Shown here: positions 33,754-44,754 of the stretch, piece after piece
How positions within the stretch are numbered: position 1 is the stretch's first letter
Layout: each line of letters opens with the position of its first letter
NCBI RefSeq assembly: GCF_013131805.1
Contig: NZ_JABJRC010000005.1
Coordinates: forward strand, 372,001 to 436,000
From: Kribbella sandramycini
GTDB lineage: Bacteria > Actinomycetota > Actinomycetes > Propionibacteriales > Kribbellaceae
Reading direction: 5' to 3'
Length of the DNA: 64,000 nucleotides
Program-made: the position numbers and the translations under genes
Notes under the pieces: model-generated
Seen by the model: only the letters and a program-made list of their open reading frames with translations
What the model was told of the DNA's origin: nothing
Databases searched by the model: none

Positions 33754-34718
33754 AGGTCGCGGTCGTCATGGGCGGCGCCAGCCCCGAGCACGACGTGTCA
33801 CTGGCCAGCGGCCGCGGGATCGCGGATGCGGTGACCGAGCTCGGGCACACCGCTGTACCGCTCGTCCTCGACCGCAGCGACGAGTGGGCCGACGGCCTGC
33901 ACGAGACCATCGACATCCTCCGTTCGGTCGACGTCGTGCTGATCGGTCTGCACGGCGAGGGCGGTGAGGACGGCCGCCTCCAGGGCTTCCTCGAGCAGCT
34001 CAAGGTCCCGTACGTCGGCAGCGGCGTCACCGCCAGCGCGGTCGGCCTCGACAAGAACCTGACCAAGGCCGTGCTGAGCGCGCACGGCATCCCGGTGACG
34101 CCCGGCGTCCGCCTGTTCGGCGCCGAGACGCGGGACGCCGAGGGCGCGCTGCAGAAGCTCAAGGCCGCGGACGTCGACTTCCCGGTCTTCGTGAAGCCGG
34201 CCAACGGCGGCTCCAGCTTCGGCGTGGGCCGCGCGACCGACCTGGCCTCGCTGGGCGCGGCGATCACCGCCGCCGCCGAGCTCGACCCGCAGGTCCTGGT
34301 CGAGAAGGAGATGATCGGCCGTGAGGTCGACCTCGCCGTCCTGCAGTTCCCCGACGGCCGGGTCGAGGTCGGGCCGGCGCTGGAGATCATCTCCGACCCG
34401 TCCCAGCCGTTCTTCAACGCGACCGCGAAGTACGACGCCGAGAGCGCGACCCAGTTCCTGATCCCGGCGCCGCTCGAGCCCGAGCTGACCGAGCAGCTGA
34501 AGCGGACGGCGCTGGAGGTTTTCGAGATCCTGGGCTGCGCCGGCCTGGCCCGGATCGACTTCTTCCTGCCCGCGGACGGCGGCCCGGTGGTCAACGAGAT
34601 CAACACGCTGCCCGGGTTCACGCCGGCCTCGCAGTTCCCGCGGATGTGGGCCGCGAACGGCTACTCGTACGCCGACATCATCGGAGTGCTGATCGACACC
34701 GCGGTGGCCCAGCGGTGA
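33750..34718 (+). CDS. ddl: D-alanine--D-alanine ligase
   Basis: A 322-residue ATP-grasp ligase making the D-Ala-D-Ala dipeptide. N-terminal VVMGGASPEHDVSLASG, the triose-like VFVKPANGGSSFGVG nucleotide loop and the magnesium site RIDFFLPADGG...NEINTLPGFT are present. The omega loop has KY (Lys 227, Tyr 228), the pattern of true D-Ala-D-Ala ligases, whereas VanA-type D-Ala-D-Lac ligases have a histidine there. It overlaps alr by 4 bases and the vanX-like gene by 4 bases (GTGA). Confidence 0.94.
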   Translation: MKVAVVMGGASPEHDVSLASGRGIADAVTELGHTAVPLVLDRSDEWADGLHETIDILRSVDVVLIGLHGEGGEDGRLQGFLEQLKVPYVGSGVTASAVGLDKNLTKAVLSAHGIPVTPGVRLFGAETRDAEGALQKLKAADVDFPVFVKPANGGSSFGVGRATDLASLGAAITAAAELDPQVLVEKEMIGREVDLAVLQFPDGRVEVGPALEIISDPSQPFFNATAKYDAESATQFLIPAPLEPELTEQLKRTALEVFEILGCAGLARIDFFLPADGGPVVNEINTLPGFTPASQFPRMWAANGYSYADIIGVLIDTAVAQR

Positions 34719-35329
34719 CAGTGCTGATCAGCGACGAGCGGATCACCCGGATCGGCGTCGTCGAGAGCGGTGAGCCGCTGGTCGACCTGGCGACCCGCGG
34801 CCTGTCCGCGACCGGGACGCAGTACGCCCGGGAGGGTGTCGTCGAGCGGCTCGCGATCGCAGACGCGTTCCTGCCGTCCGGCATCCGGCTGCACGTCGTC
34901 GAGGGGTTGCGGCCGCTGGAGTCGCAGCGCGCGATCTACGACGGGTACTGCGCCGAGCTGCGCATGCTGAACCCGGGGATGCCTGAGGCCGAGGTCCGGA
35001 CGCTGGCCAGCCGATTCGTCTCGCCGATCGAGGTCGCACCGCATGTCGCGGGCGCCGCGGTGGACCTGACGCTGGTCGGCGCGAGCGGCCCGCTCGACCT
35101 GGGTACCGAGATCGACGCCACCCCTGAGCAGAGCGACGGCGCGTGCTTCTTCGCGGCCGCCAACATCACCCGCGAGGCCCGGGACAACCGTGAGCTGCTC
35201 GCCGACGTCCTCAGCTCGGCCGGCCTGGTGAACTACCCCACCGAGTGGTGGCACTGGTCGTTCGGCGACCGCTACTGGGCCTTCAGCGAGGAGCGCCCGC
35301 ACGCGATCTACGGCCCTGCCACGCTGTAG
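34715..35329 (+). CDS. D-Ala-D-Ala dipeptidase, VanX-like
   Basis: A 204-residue zinc peptidase of the M15D family. The zinc ligands are His 110 and Asp 117 in HVAGAAVDL and His 180 in EWWHWSFGD, with Glu 177 as general base, and an Arg near 66 in VEGLRP. The family splits D-Ala-D-Ala. The GTG start overlaps the ddl stop. It has no signal peptide, so it would face the cytoplasmic dipeptide pool. In resistance operons VanX accompanies a D-Ala-D-Lac ligase and a VanH reductase; neither is here. A stringent-recycling or regulatory role is inference. Confidence 0.85.
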   Translation: MTVLISDERITRIGVVESGEPLVDLATRGLSATGTQYAREGVVERLAIADAFLPSGIRLHVVEGLRPLESQRAIYDGYCAELRMLNPGMPEAEVRTLASRFVSPIEVAPHVAGAAVDLTLVGASGPLDLGTEIDATPEQSDGACFFAAANITREARDNRELLADVLSSAGLVNYPTEWWHWSFGDRYWAFSEERPHAIYGPATL

Positions 35330-35449
35330 CCGCGGACACAAGCCTTTCGTCACCGGCAGTATCGGTCGTTCCACCTGAATTGCATCGATTGCCGCGGCCA
35401 TGAGTGCCTGGTGCCATTTCTCCACCGACCGCCATCGTTGGAGGACCCC

Positions 35450-35596
35450 ATGACCCTGCCCCGGTTGTCCCGTCGTCGTGTTCTGCTCAGCATTCCCGCC
35501 GTGGCGCTCGCCGCCCAAATCGGCCTGCCGGCGGCCCCGGCTGAGGCCTTGAAGAAGGCGCCCGACTGTCTGGCCGACCTCATCGGCGCTTCCTGA
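35450..35596 (+). CDS. Small Tat-signal ORF coupled to the amidase gene
   Basis: A 48-residue ORF that is almost entirely an export signal: SRRRVLLSIPAVALAAQIG is a twin-arginine motif plus hydrophobic core, followed by AAPAEA and only about 15 further residues ending DCLADLIGAS. GGAGG lies six bases before the ATG. Its TGA overlaps the ATG of the amidase as TGATG. It could be a genuine secreted peptide, a coupled leader, or the first part of a frameshifted or recoded precursor of the amidase, which itself lacks a signal. Confidence 0.5.
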   Translation: MTLPRLSRRRVLLSIPAVALAAQIGLPAAPAEALKKAPDCLADLIGAS

Positions 35597-37131
35597 TGGC
35601 GAGTATCCCCTGGCTCGCCGACGTCCTGCGAGCTGCCGGTCTTCAGGTTGTCGAGGAGGGTAACTGGAAGGCCCGGGGCGTGGCCGGGTCGTTCAATCCG
35701 ATCGGCGTCCTGTGGCATCACACCGCCGGTCTGTCGAGTGCGACCAACCCGCATCCGTCGCTCGGCATCTGCATCAACGGCCGGCCCGACCTGCAGGGCC
35801 CGCTGTGCCAGGCGCTGGTCGACTACCACGGCGTCTTCCACATCATCTCCGCGAACCGCGCCAACCACGCCGGCTCGGCGGTCGCGAGCGGCTCGATCCC
35901 GGCCGGTGACGGCAACACGATGCTGATCGGCTGGGAGATCGACTACGCCGGCGACCAGTCCAAGATCGGCATCGTGCAGGAGATGACTCCGGCCCAGTAC
36001 GACGCGTCGCTGCGCGCGACCGTCGCCGTCCTGCAGCAGCTCGGCAAGGACGCGAGCTACGTGCGCGGTCATCGGGAGACGAAACCCCGCGACAAGATCG
36101 ACCCGTCGTTCATCGATCTGGACGTGATGCGGGCCGACGTGACGGCGCTGCTGAACGGGAATGCCGGCCAGGCCTATCGGTACCGCGATCAGCAACGGGT
36201 CGCCGCGGTCGGCGCCGGCGGCACCCTGGTCAGCATGATGTGGTCGCCGTCGACCGACAAACTGGTGCAGGACTGGGGTTCGAGCGGCCTGGTCGGCAAG
36301 CCGGTCGGCTTCGTGCACAACGGCCAGCAACATGTGTTTGCCCGCGGCAACAACAACACCGTGCGGCACTGGTGGCAGGCCGGCACCGGCAACCCGGTGC
36401 TCGACACCTGGGGAACCGAGGGCCGGGTGCTGTCGAACCCGACCGGGTTCGCGTACCGCAATCAGCAGCACCTGTTCTACCGCAACCCGGACGGCAATCT
36501 GGAGCACAAGTTCTGGGACCAGGGGACGAACCAGATCACGACCGGGGTGTGGGCGGGCGGGCCGTTCGTCGGGAATCCGTTCGCGCTCGTCCATCGCGAT
36601 CAGCAACACATCTTCGGGCGCGGGCCGAACGGCGAGCTCAAGCACTGGTGGTGGGCGCCCGGGCAGAACCCGGCCCACGACAACTGGGGTGTGTCGTCGG
36701 GGGTGGCTTCGGATCCGACCGGGTTCAGCAACGGGTCGCAGGCGCACGTGTTCTTCCGGAACGGCGACGGCCAGCTGCAGCACCGGTTCTCGCTGTCCAA
36801 CGGGCAGGTGCTCGGTGACGTCTGGACCGGCGGCCCGTTCGTCGGGAACCCGCATGCGATCGCGCACAAGACCCAGCAACACGTCTTCGCCCGGAAGGCG
36901 AACGGCGATCTGATCCACTTCTACTGGTCGCCGACCGTCGATCCGCCGCGGGCCGACAACTGGGGCGCCGTCGGCGTCGTGACCGATGACCCGATCGGCC
37001 TGTCCACACCCGATGCGCATCACGTCTTCTACCGCATCGCCAACGGATCGCTCGAACACCGCTTCACGATCGACGCGACGAACCAGCTCGTCACCGACAA
37101 CTGGGGCGGATCGCTCGCCCCCTCCACCTGA
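35596..37131 (+). CDS. PGRP-type N-acetylmuramoyl-L-alanine amidase with lectin-like propeller
   Basis: A 511-residue protein. Residues 1-185 form an Amidase_2/PGRP zinc amidase that cuts the lactyl-Ala bond of peptidoglycan: GVLWHHTAG and LGKDASYVRGHRETKPRDKIDP hold the zinc-type His residues. Residues 185-511 are six or so repeats of about 45-50 residues (DQQRVAAVGAGGTLVSM; QQHVFARGNNNTVRHWWQA; AQHIFGRG...ELKHWWWAPG) like the PLL-type beta-propeller lectins, so it may target the cell wall or foreign glycans. There is no signal peptide. N-terminal IPWLADVLRAAGL resembles phage-type lysin amidases. Confidence 0.85.
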   Translation: MASIPWLADVLRAAGLQVVEEGNWKARGVAGSFNPIGVLWHHTAGLSSATNPHPSLGICINGRPDLQGPLCQALVDYHGVFHIISANRANHAGSAVASGSIPAGDGNTMLIGWEIDYAGDQSKIGIVQEMTPAQYDASLRATVAVLQQLGKDASYVRGHRETKPRDKIDPSFIDLDVMRADVTALLNGNAGQAYRYRDQQRVAAVGAGGTLVSMMWSPSTDKLVQDWGSSGLVGKPVGFVHNGQQHVFARGNNNTVRHWWQAGTGNPVLDTWGTEGRVLSNPTGFAYRNQQHLFYRNPDGNLEHKFWDQGTNQITTGVWAGGPFVGNPFALVHRDQQHIFGRGPNGELKHWWWAPGQNPAHDNWGVSSGVASDPTGFSNGSQAHVFFRNGDGQLQHRFSLSNGQVLGDVWTGGPFVGNPHAIAHKTQQHVFARKANGDLIHFYWSPTVDPPRADNWGAVGVVTDDPIGLSTPDAHHVFYRIANGSLEHRFTIDATNQLVTDNWGGSLAPST

Positions 37132-37208
37132 TCCCCCTCGTCCCTCCCCACACCCCCGCCACCCACTCACCGGCCGCCCCTCACCTTCGCCAAGCCCGCC
37201 CCCGGCGT

Positions 37209-37495
37209 TTGCTGGGCCCACCCACCAGACGGCGGGTGGGCAAACCGCAGGCGACTGGCCAACCCACCACACCCTGGGCCCACCCACGAAACGCGACACC
37301 AAGCCGCCACCCCGTTCACACCACATCCACCCGTTGCTGGGCCCACCCACCAGACGGCGGGTGGGCAAACCGCAGGCAACTGGCCAACCACCACGCCCTG
37401 GGCCCACCCACGAAATGCGACACCGAGCCGCCCGACCTCGGTCATGCCACATCCACCCGTTGCTGGGCCCGCCCACCAAATGTGCGATGTCGGGT
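37209..37495. repeat. Tandem repeat, about 125-126 bp unit, 2.3 copies, in the longest non-coding gap
   Basis: Units begin GCTGGGCCCACCCACCAGACG at 37211, again at 37336 and in shorter form at 37462, giving periods of 125 and 126. Each unit contains a second block starting CCCTGGGCCCACCCACGAAA near its centre. CCCACCC and GGGTGGG around a ten-base loop can fold into a hairpin in each unit, so it may act as terminator between the convergent amidase and fdhD genes. The third copy diverges after 15 bases. The whole 37132-37509 gap holds no gene. Confidence 0.85.
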
Positions 37496-37509
37496 GGCCG
37501 TCAGGGTCG

Positions 37510-38334
37510 TCAGCTCGTGATGCGGTGCTGGTGGGTGTAGAGGTTCATCGAGCCGTTGCGGATGAATCCGGCGAGCGTTAGGCCGGATTCGTCCGCGAGG
37601 TCGGCGGCGAGTGAGCTGGGGGCGGAGACCGCGCCCAGCACCGGGATGCCGGCCATGACGGCCTTCTGGACGAGCTCGAAGGAGGCCCGGCCGGAGACGA
37701 TCAGAATCAGGCCGGTGGCCGGGATGCGGTTCGCGAGCAGCGCCCAGCCGATGACCTTGTCGACTGCGTTGTGCCGGCCGACGTCCTCGCGGACGACGAG
37801 TAGCTCGCCGTTCGGGGTGAAGAGGCCGGCGGCGTGCAGGCCGCCGGTGCGGTCGAAGACCTGCTGGCGTTTGCGGAGCGCGTCGGGAAGCTCAGCGAGG
37901 ACGCCGAAGCGGAGCCGGACGTCGTCGTCCGCCGGGGAGTACCTGGTCTTCAGCCGGACGGCGTCCAGGGATGCCTTGCCGCAGACTCCGCAGGACGAGG
38001 TGGTGTAGAAGTTGCGCTCGACGCCGGTCACGGGTGGCGGGACGCCGGGGGCCAGACCGAGGTCGAGGACGTTGTAGGTGTTGCGGCCTTCGTCGTCACG
38101 GGAATCGCAGTACCGGGCGTCGCGGATGTCGTCGACGCTGCCGATCACGCCTTCGGTGTGCAGGAAGCCGTGGGCGAGCTCGACGTCGTGGCCCGGGGTA
38201 CGCATCGTGACCGCGAGCGGTTTGCCGTCGACCCTTATTTCCAGGGGTTCTTCGACGGCGAGCGAGTCAGGGCGGGTGCGATCGCCGTCCGGCCCGATCC
38301 GGACGACGGGACGGCGGGCGATCAGCCGGCCCAC
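37510..38334 (-). CDS. fdhD: Formate dehydrogenase accessory sulfurtransferase FdhD
   Basis: A 274-residue protein that transfers sulfur to the molybdenum cofactor so that formate dehydrogenase becomes active. The catalytic SCGVCG (with Cys near 116-119) and VVREDVGRHNAVDKVIG are family signatures, and VSGRASFELVQKA is the C-terminal core. It is the last gene of the fds operon; its start overlaps the moeA stop by 13 bases. Length and motifs are complete. Confidence 0.95.
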   Translation of the reverse strand: MGRLIARRPVVRIGPDGDRTRPDSLAVEEPLEIRVDGKPLAVTMRTPGHDVELAHGFLHTEGVIGSVDDIRDARYCDSRDDEGRNTYNVLDLGLAPGVPPPVTGVERNFYTTSSCGVCGKASLDAVRLKTRYSPADDDVRLRFGVLAELPDALRKRQQVFDRTGGLHAAGLFTPNGELLVVREDVGRHNAVDKVIGWALLANRIPATGLILIVSGRASFELVQKAVMAGIPVLGAVSAPSSLAADLADESGLTLAGFIRNGSMNLYTHQHRITS

Positions 38335-39566
38335 GGTCGCGCTCCTGGGTCGAGTGGGAGCAGCCGCGCGGCGATCGCCTGGGCCGGGCCGGGATCGACC
38401 ACTGCCAACGCGTCCGCGGCTGCTGCGCCTCTCAGCATCGCGGAGCCGGCGTGGCCGACCGGTACGGCGCCTTGGTCGGTGACGCGAACGGGCACGAGCC
38501 TGGTGCTGTGCGGATGGCAGTCGATGCCTCCTGGGATCGGAGCGATCGGTAGCCGGGCGAGCGGCAGCCCTCTGCGGCCGGTGATCGCCGCGACGCCGAG
38601 CGTCAGAAAGGCGGTCAGCGCGGCGAACGGGTTACCTGGCAGGCCGATCACGAGCCGATCGTCCTGGAGCCGAGCCAACGCCTGCGGGTGCCCTGGCCGA
38701 CAAGCCACGCCGTCCACCAGCAGTTCTGCTGCCAACTCATTCAGCACCGGCCGCAGATGATCGGCGGGCCCAGCTGCCGACGACCCCGACACGAAAACCA
38801 CCTGCGCCGAACTCCCCGCAATCGCCTCCCGCAGCGCAGCTCGCGAATCCGCCAACTGCTGCACAACGCCCAGCTCTGCCCCTGCCCGGGTCACCAACTC
38901 GGGCATCATCGGCCCGATCGCATCCCGCACCCGCCCGACGCCAGAACTTCCCCGCTGCACCAGCTCGTCCCCAGTCACCAGCACATCCACCACCGGCCGC
39001 GGCACGACCACCAGCCGGCTGAGCCCCAACGAGGCCGCCAGCCCGACCACGGGCCCATCCACCACGACTCCGGTCGGCAGCACCACCTCTCCGGCCCGGC
39101 ACTCTTCGCCAGCCCGCCGGATGTGCCGCCCGACCACCACACTTCCCCGAACCCACTCGCCGTCCCGCAGTACGTCCTCTTCCCGCACGACCCCGGTAGC
39201 CCCAGCAGGCACCGCGGCGCCGGTAGTAATCCCGTACGCCTCTCCGTCGACCAACCCACGCACGCTGGGGGAAGCCACTCCAACCTCCCCCACAACGCGC
39301 CAAGGGCCAACCCCACACACCGCATACCCGTCCATGGCTGCCCGATCAACCGGCGGCACCGGCGCCGTGGCCACCAACGGCCCGGCCAACACACACCCCA
39401 CGGCATCCTGCAACCCGACGGAAACCCCAGCTCCCACCCGAGCTACCAGATGCGCCACCCGTCGAGCCGAATCCCAAGATGCCGCACCCGTGACCTGCCG
39501 CCGGCCGTGCACCGCCGGCGCACTCACCTGGCCATCCCGCACTCCACCAGCGCCCTCGTGTGTCAC
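38322..39566 (-). CDS. moeA: Molybdopterin molybdotransferase MoeA
   Basis: A 414-residue MoeA protein that inserts molybdate into molybdopterin. PPVDRAAMDGYAVCG is the substrate loop, VVREEDV and VLVTGDELVQRG the core strands, FVSGSSAAGPADHLRPVL the GGxSxGxxD-like site, and VIGLPGNPFAA the domain IV entry. In the canonical motif G-G-x-S is replaced by VSGSSAA, so the active loop is somewhat variant. The GTG at 39566 is chosen because it overlaps the fdsD stop as GTGA; it fixes the start 35 codons after the longest ORF. Its stop overlaps fdhD. Confidence 0.87.
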   Translation of the reverse strand: MTHEGAGGVRDGQVSAPAVHGRRQVTGAASWDSARRVAHLVARVGAGVSVGLQDAVGCVLAGPLVATAPVPPVDRAAMDGYAVCGVGPWRVVGEVGVASPSVRGLVDGEAYGITTGAAVPAGATGVVREEDVLRDGEWVRGSVVVGRHIRRAGEECRAGEVVLPTGVVVDGPVVGLAASLGLSRLVVVPRPVVDVLVTGDELVQRGSSGVGRVRDAIGPMMPELVTRAGAELGVVQQLADSRAALREAIAGSSAQVVFVSGSSAAGPADHLRPVLNELAAELLVDGVACRPGHPQALARLQDDRLVIGLPGNPFAALTAFLTLGVAAITGRRGLPLARLPIAPIPGGIDCHPHSTRLVPVRVTDQGAVPVGHAGSAMLRGAAAADALAVVDPGPAQAIAARLLPLDPGARPWAG

Positions 39567-39784
39567 TTGGCTGCTGCTAGGTGCTGGGCGGCCAGGGCGG
39601 CTACTGGGTCGAGGTCTTGGGCTCCGGCTTGCATGTGGGCGATGAGGGCGTTCTTCATCCGGGGATCCCACACGGTCTTCATATGGGTGGCGATGGCAGT
39701 AGCCGCTTCAGCGGGTGGGCGGTGCGCGAACTGCGCGGCGATCTCGTTGGCGAGGCGAACGTGCGGTGGGAGAGATGAGCTCAT
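39563..39784 (-). CDS. fdsD: Formate dehydrogenase delta subunit FdsD
   Basis: A 73-residue protein with the FdsD pattern: VRLANEIAAQFAHRP, AIATHMKTVWDPRMKNALIAH. The DPRM motif is typical. The protein is known in fds operons to aid cofactor sulfuration or stability of the complex. Its ATG overlaps the fdsA stop and its TGA overlaps the moeA GTG, so translation is continuous through the operon. Confidence 0.93.
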   Translation of the reverse strand: MSSSLPPHVRLANEIAAQFAHRPPAEAATAIATHMKTVWDPRMKNALIAHMQAGAQDLDPVAALAAQHLAAAK

Positions 39785-42599
39785 CGGGTGCCGCCGGTGA
39801 CGAGCGCTTCCTGGGTTGCGGCGTGCGCGGCCGGCTCGGCGAGGAGATCCACCTGGACGGCGGTCACCTTGTACTCGGGGCAGTTGGTGGCCCAGTCGGA
39901 GTTGTCCGTGGTGATGACATTGGCTCCGGTGACGGGGTGGTGGAAGGTGGTGTAGCAGACGCCGACCGGGATCCGGTCGGAGAGCTTGGCGTGCAGGGTG
40001 GTGCGGCCGACGCGGCTGCTGAGGGCGACGGTGTCGCCGTCCTCGATACCGCGGACCTCGGCGTCGTGCGGGTGGAGCTCGAGGATGTCCTCGGGGTGCC
40101 AGGCGACGTTCGCCGTCCGCCGCGTCTGGGCGCCGACGTTGTACTGCGACAGGATCCGCCCGGTGGTCAGGATCAACGGGTACTTCCGCGTCGACCGCTC
40201 ACTCGTCGGCACGTAGACCGTCTCCATGAACCGGCCCTTGCCGCGAGTGAACTCCTCCTCGTGCATGATCGGCGTCCCGTCCGGGTGCTCGACGTTACAC
40301 GGCCACTGGATCGACCCGGCCTCGTCGAGCGCCTTGAACGACACCCCCATGAACGTCGGCGTGGTGAGCGCGATCTCGTCCATGATCTGCGCCGCCGAGT
40401 CGTAGTGCATCGGGTAGCCCATCGCCTGCGCGATCTCGCAGATGATCTCCCACTCCTGTTTCCCGGTCTGCGGCGCCATCACCGGCCGGACCCGGTTGAT
40501 CCGCCGCTCCGCGTTGGTGAACGTCCCGTCCTTCTCCAGGAACGATGTCCCCGGCAACAACACGTGCGCGAACTTCGCGGTCTCGTTGACGAACAGGTCC
40601 TGGACGACGAGCAGCTCCAGCGCCCCGAGCGCAGCGAACACGTGCTGGGTGTTCGGATCCGACTGGGCGATGTCCTCGCCCTGGACGAACAACGCCCGGA
40701 ACGATCCGTCGATCGCGGCGTCGAACATGTTCGGGATCCGCAACCCGGGCTCGTTGAGCAACGGCGTCCCCCACAGCTGCTCGTACACCTCGCGGACGCC
40801 GTCGTCCGACACGTGCCGGTAGCCCGGCAGTTCGTGCGGGAACGACCCCATGTCACATGAGCCCTGCACGTTGTTCTGCCCACGCAGCGGATTGACGCCG
40901 ACCCCGCGCCGGCCGATGTTCCCGGTGGCCATGGCCAGGTTGGCCATCCCCATCACCATCGTCGAGCCCTGACTGTGCTCGGTGACGCCGAGGCCGTAGT
41001 AGATCGCGCCGTTGCCGCCGGTCGCATACAGGCGGGCCGCCGCGCGGATCTTCTCCGCCGACACCCCGGTCAACTCGTCGACCGCCTCGGGCGCGTGCTC
41101 CGGCCGGGCGATGAACTCCTCCCAGGCCTCGAAGTCCTCACACCGGCTCGCCACGAACTCGCGGTCGACGAGCCCCTCCGTGACGACGACGTGCGCGATC
41201 GCGTTGATGATCGCGACGTTCGTCCCGGGCCGCAGCTCCAGGTGGTAGGCGGCCTCGATATGCGGCGAGCGGACCAGGTCCGTCCGCCGCGGGTCGATCA
41301 CGATCAGCTTGGCGCCCTTGCGGATCCGCTGTTTCATCCGCGATCCGAAGACCGGGTGCGCATCGGTCGGGTTCGCGCCGATCACCAGGATCACATCGGC
41401 CTCGTCGACCGACTTGAAGTCCTGGGTGCCGGCCGACTCACCGAACGTCTGCTTCAAGCCGTACCCGGTCGGCGAGTGGCAGACCCGCGCACAGGTGTCG
41501 ACGTTGTTGTTCCCGAACACGGCCCGGACCATCTTCTGAACCGTGTACACCTCTTCGTTCGTCGTCCGCGACGAGGTGATCGCGCCGATCGAGCCCTGCC
41601 CGTACTGCGCCTGGATCTCGCGCAACCGCCGTGCGGTGAAGGAGATCGCCTCCTCCCAGGACACCTTGCGCCACTCGTCGGCGATCGAGTCGCGGACCAT
41701 CGGCTCGAGCACCCGGTCCGGGTGACTCGCGTACCCGAACGCGAAGCGGCCCTTCACACACGAGTGCCCCTCGTTGGCACCGCCGTTCTTGTACGGCACC
41801 ATCCGGACCAGCTCGTCACCACGCAGCTCGGCCTTGAACGAGCAACCGACACCGCAGTACGCACAGGTCGTGATGACGGATCGCGTCGGCATCCCCAGCT
41901 CGATGACCGACTTCTCCTGCAGCGTCGCCGTCGGACAGGCCTGCACACACGCACCGCACGACACACAGTCGGACTCGAAGAACGAAACCCCAGCACCGGC
42001 CGCGACCTTCGAGTCGAACCCGCGGCCCTCGATCGTCAGCGCCAGCGTGCCTTGGACCTCGTCGCAGGCCCGGACGCAGCGCGAGCAGGCGATACATTTC
42101 GACGCCTCGAAATCGAAGTACGGGTTGGACGAGTCGGTCGGCGCGGCCATGTGGTTCGCACCGGCGTCCACACCCGATCCGTAGCGGACCTCGCGCAGAC
42201 CGGTGACGCCGGCCATGTCCTGCAGCTCGCAGTCGCCGTTGGCCGAGCAGGTCAGACAGTCGAGCGGGTGGTCGGAGATGTAGAGCTCCATCACGCCGCG
42301 GCGCAGCTTGCCGAGTTTCTCGTTCTGCGTCCGGACGTTCATCCCCGGTGCGACCGGCGTCGTACAGGACGCCGGGGTCCCGCGCATGCCGTCGATCTCG
42401 ACGATGCACAACCGGCACGACCCGAACGCCTCCAGGTTGTCGGTCGCACACAGCTTCGGCACGTCGACGCCCGCGTGCTTCGCGGCCCGCATCACCGATG
42501 TCCCCGGCGGCACCTGGACGGCGACGCCGTCCACCGTCAGCTCGATCGTCGCCTCGCCGGGGCGGGCCGGCGTCCCGAAGTCAGGTTCCTTGAGCAGGG

Positions 42600-42603
<4 letters not shown>
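39781..42603 (-). CDS. fdsA: NAD-dependent formate dehydrogenase catalytic subunit FdsA (FdhF-like)
   Basis: A 940-residue molybdo-/tungsto-enzyme subunit oxidising formate to CO2. N-terminal 2Fe-2S domain (GSCRLCIVEIDGMRG; SCTTPV) is followed by His-Cys clusters (LDCLTCSANGDCELQ) and two 4Fe-4S clusters (CIACSRCVRACDEVQG; CVSCGACVQACPTA), then another 4Fe-4S (CAYCGVGCSFKAE) and the bis-MGD domain. The Mo ligand is cysteine, near 375 in TCARVCHSPTGYGL, not selenocysteine, and the next His is also conserved. The ATG at 42603 overlaps fdsB stop as ATGA; an upstream in-frame extension is rejected. It matches the length of Cupriavidus FdsA. Confidence 0.95.
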
Positions 42604-44116
<1,513 letters not shown>

Positions 44117-44120
<4 letters not shown>

Positions 44121-44611
44121 CGGGCTTCTCCCAGCAACGCGTCGAGGCGGGTGGGGGTTACTCGGCCGTGCAGGCGGTCGCCTACTTGGACCGCGGGGCC
44201 GAGGGCACAGTTGCCGAAGCAGAAGATCTCTTCGAGGGTGATGCGCTGGTCGGGGGTGGTTTCGCCGAAGGCGCAGCCGAGGGCGGCGCGGGCGTGGTCG
44301 GCGAGGGCCACGGCGCCGACGGAGCGGCAGGCTTCGGCTTGGCAGATGGCGACGGTGGTGCGGCCGGCGGGGGCTCGGCGGAAGTCCTTGTAGAAGGTGA
44401 CGACGCCGTGCACTTCGGCGACCGACAGGTTGAGGACGTCGGCGATCACGGCCACATCGGGCTGATCGACGTACCCCAGCTCGTGCTGGACGGCGTGCAG
44501 GATCGGCAGTAACGCGCCTCGGAGCCCACGGCGTTCAGTGGCTATCTCGCGCACCCGCTGGGCACGTCCAGGTACTGGGACAGAGGCGGCGGCCACTACC
44601 TCACTCGTCAT
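44117..44611 (-). CDS. fdsG: 2Fe-2S subunit of formate dehydrogenase FdsG (NuoE-like)
   Basis: A 164-residue thioredoxin-like ferredoxin. The 2Fe-2S ligands follow the NuoE spacing: C-x4-C in AICQAEACRSVGA and C-x3-C in EEIFCFGNCALGP. The helical N-terminus (LLPILHAVQHELGYV, then LSVAEVHGVVTFYKDF) is typical. It is the first gene of the operon. Its stop overlaps fdsB by 4 bases. The start has an inverted repeat (TGTATACA) directly upstream. Confidence 0.93.
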
Positions 44612-44619
44612 GTATACAA
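44610..44619. promoter_or_regulatory. Possible GntR-type operator at the fdsG start
   Basis: The decamer ATGTATACAA (perfect core palindrome TGTATACA) covers the fdsG start codon; read on the minus strand it is TTGTATACAT, which fits the TNGTNNACNA pattern bound by FadR-type GntR regulators. No such regulator gene adjoins it. Confidence 0.25.
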
Positions 44620-44754
44620 CATTCCGTCACCCGCAGCGCAGGGTCAAAGCAATGCTGCCTATGACGTGATAGCCGCTGTCTATCAACCCGCCCTGCCCGC
44701 AGATCTGCCCGATGGCGCGGGATTTCCATCGCCCCGCGGCAGAGGCTGAACAGC

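Noticed and set aside
35350..37479. 709-residue minus-strand ORF over the amidase and 125-bp repeats
   Set aside because: Its repeats just translate the DNA repeat and its middle is antisense to the PGRP amidase and propeller.
37209..37495. CRISPR-like repeat array
   Set aside because: Units of about 125 bp with no short repeat and spacer pattern, and no cas genes nearby.
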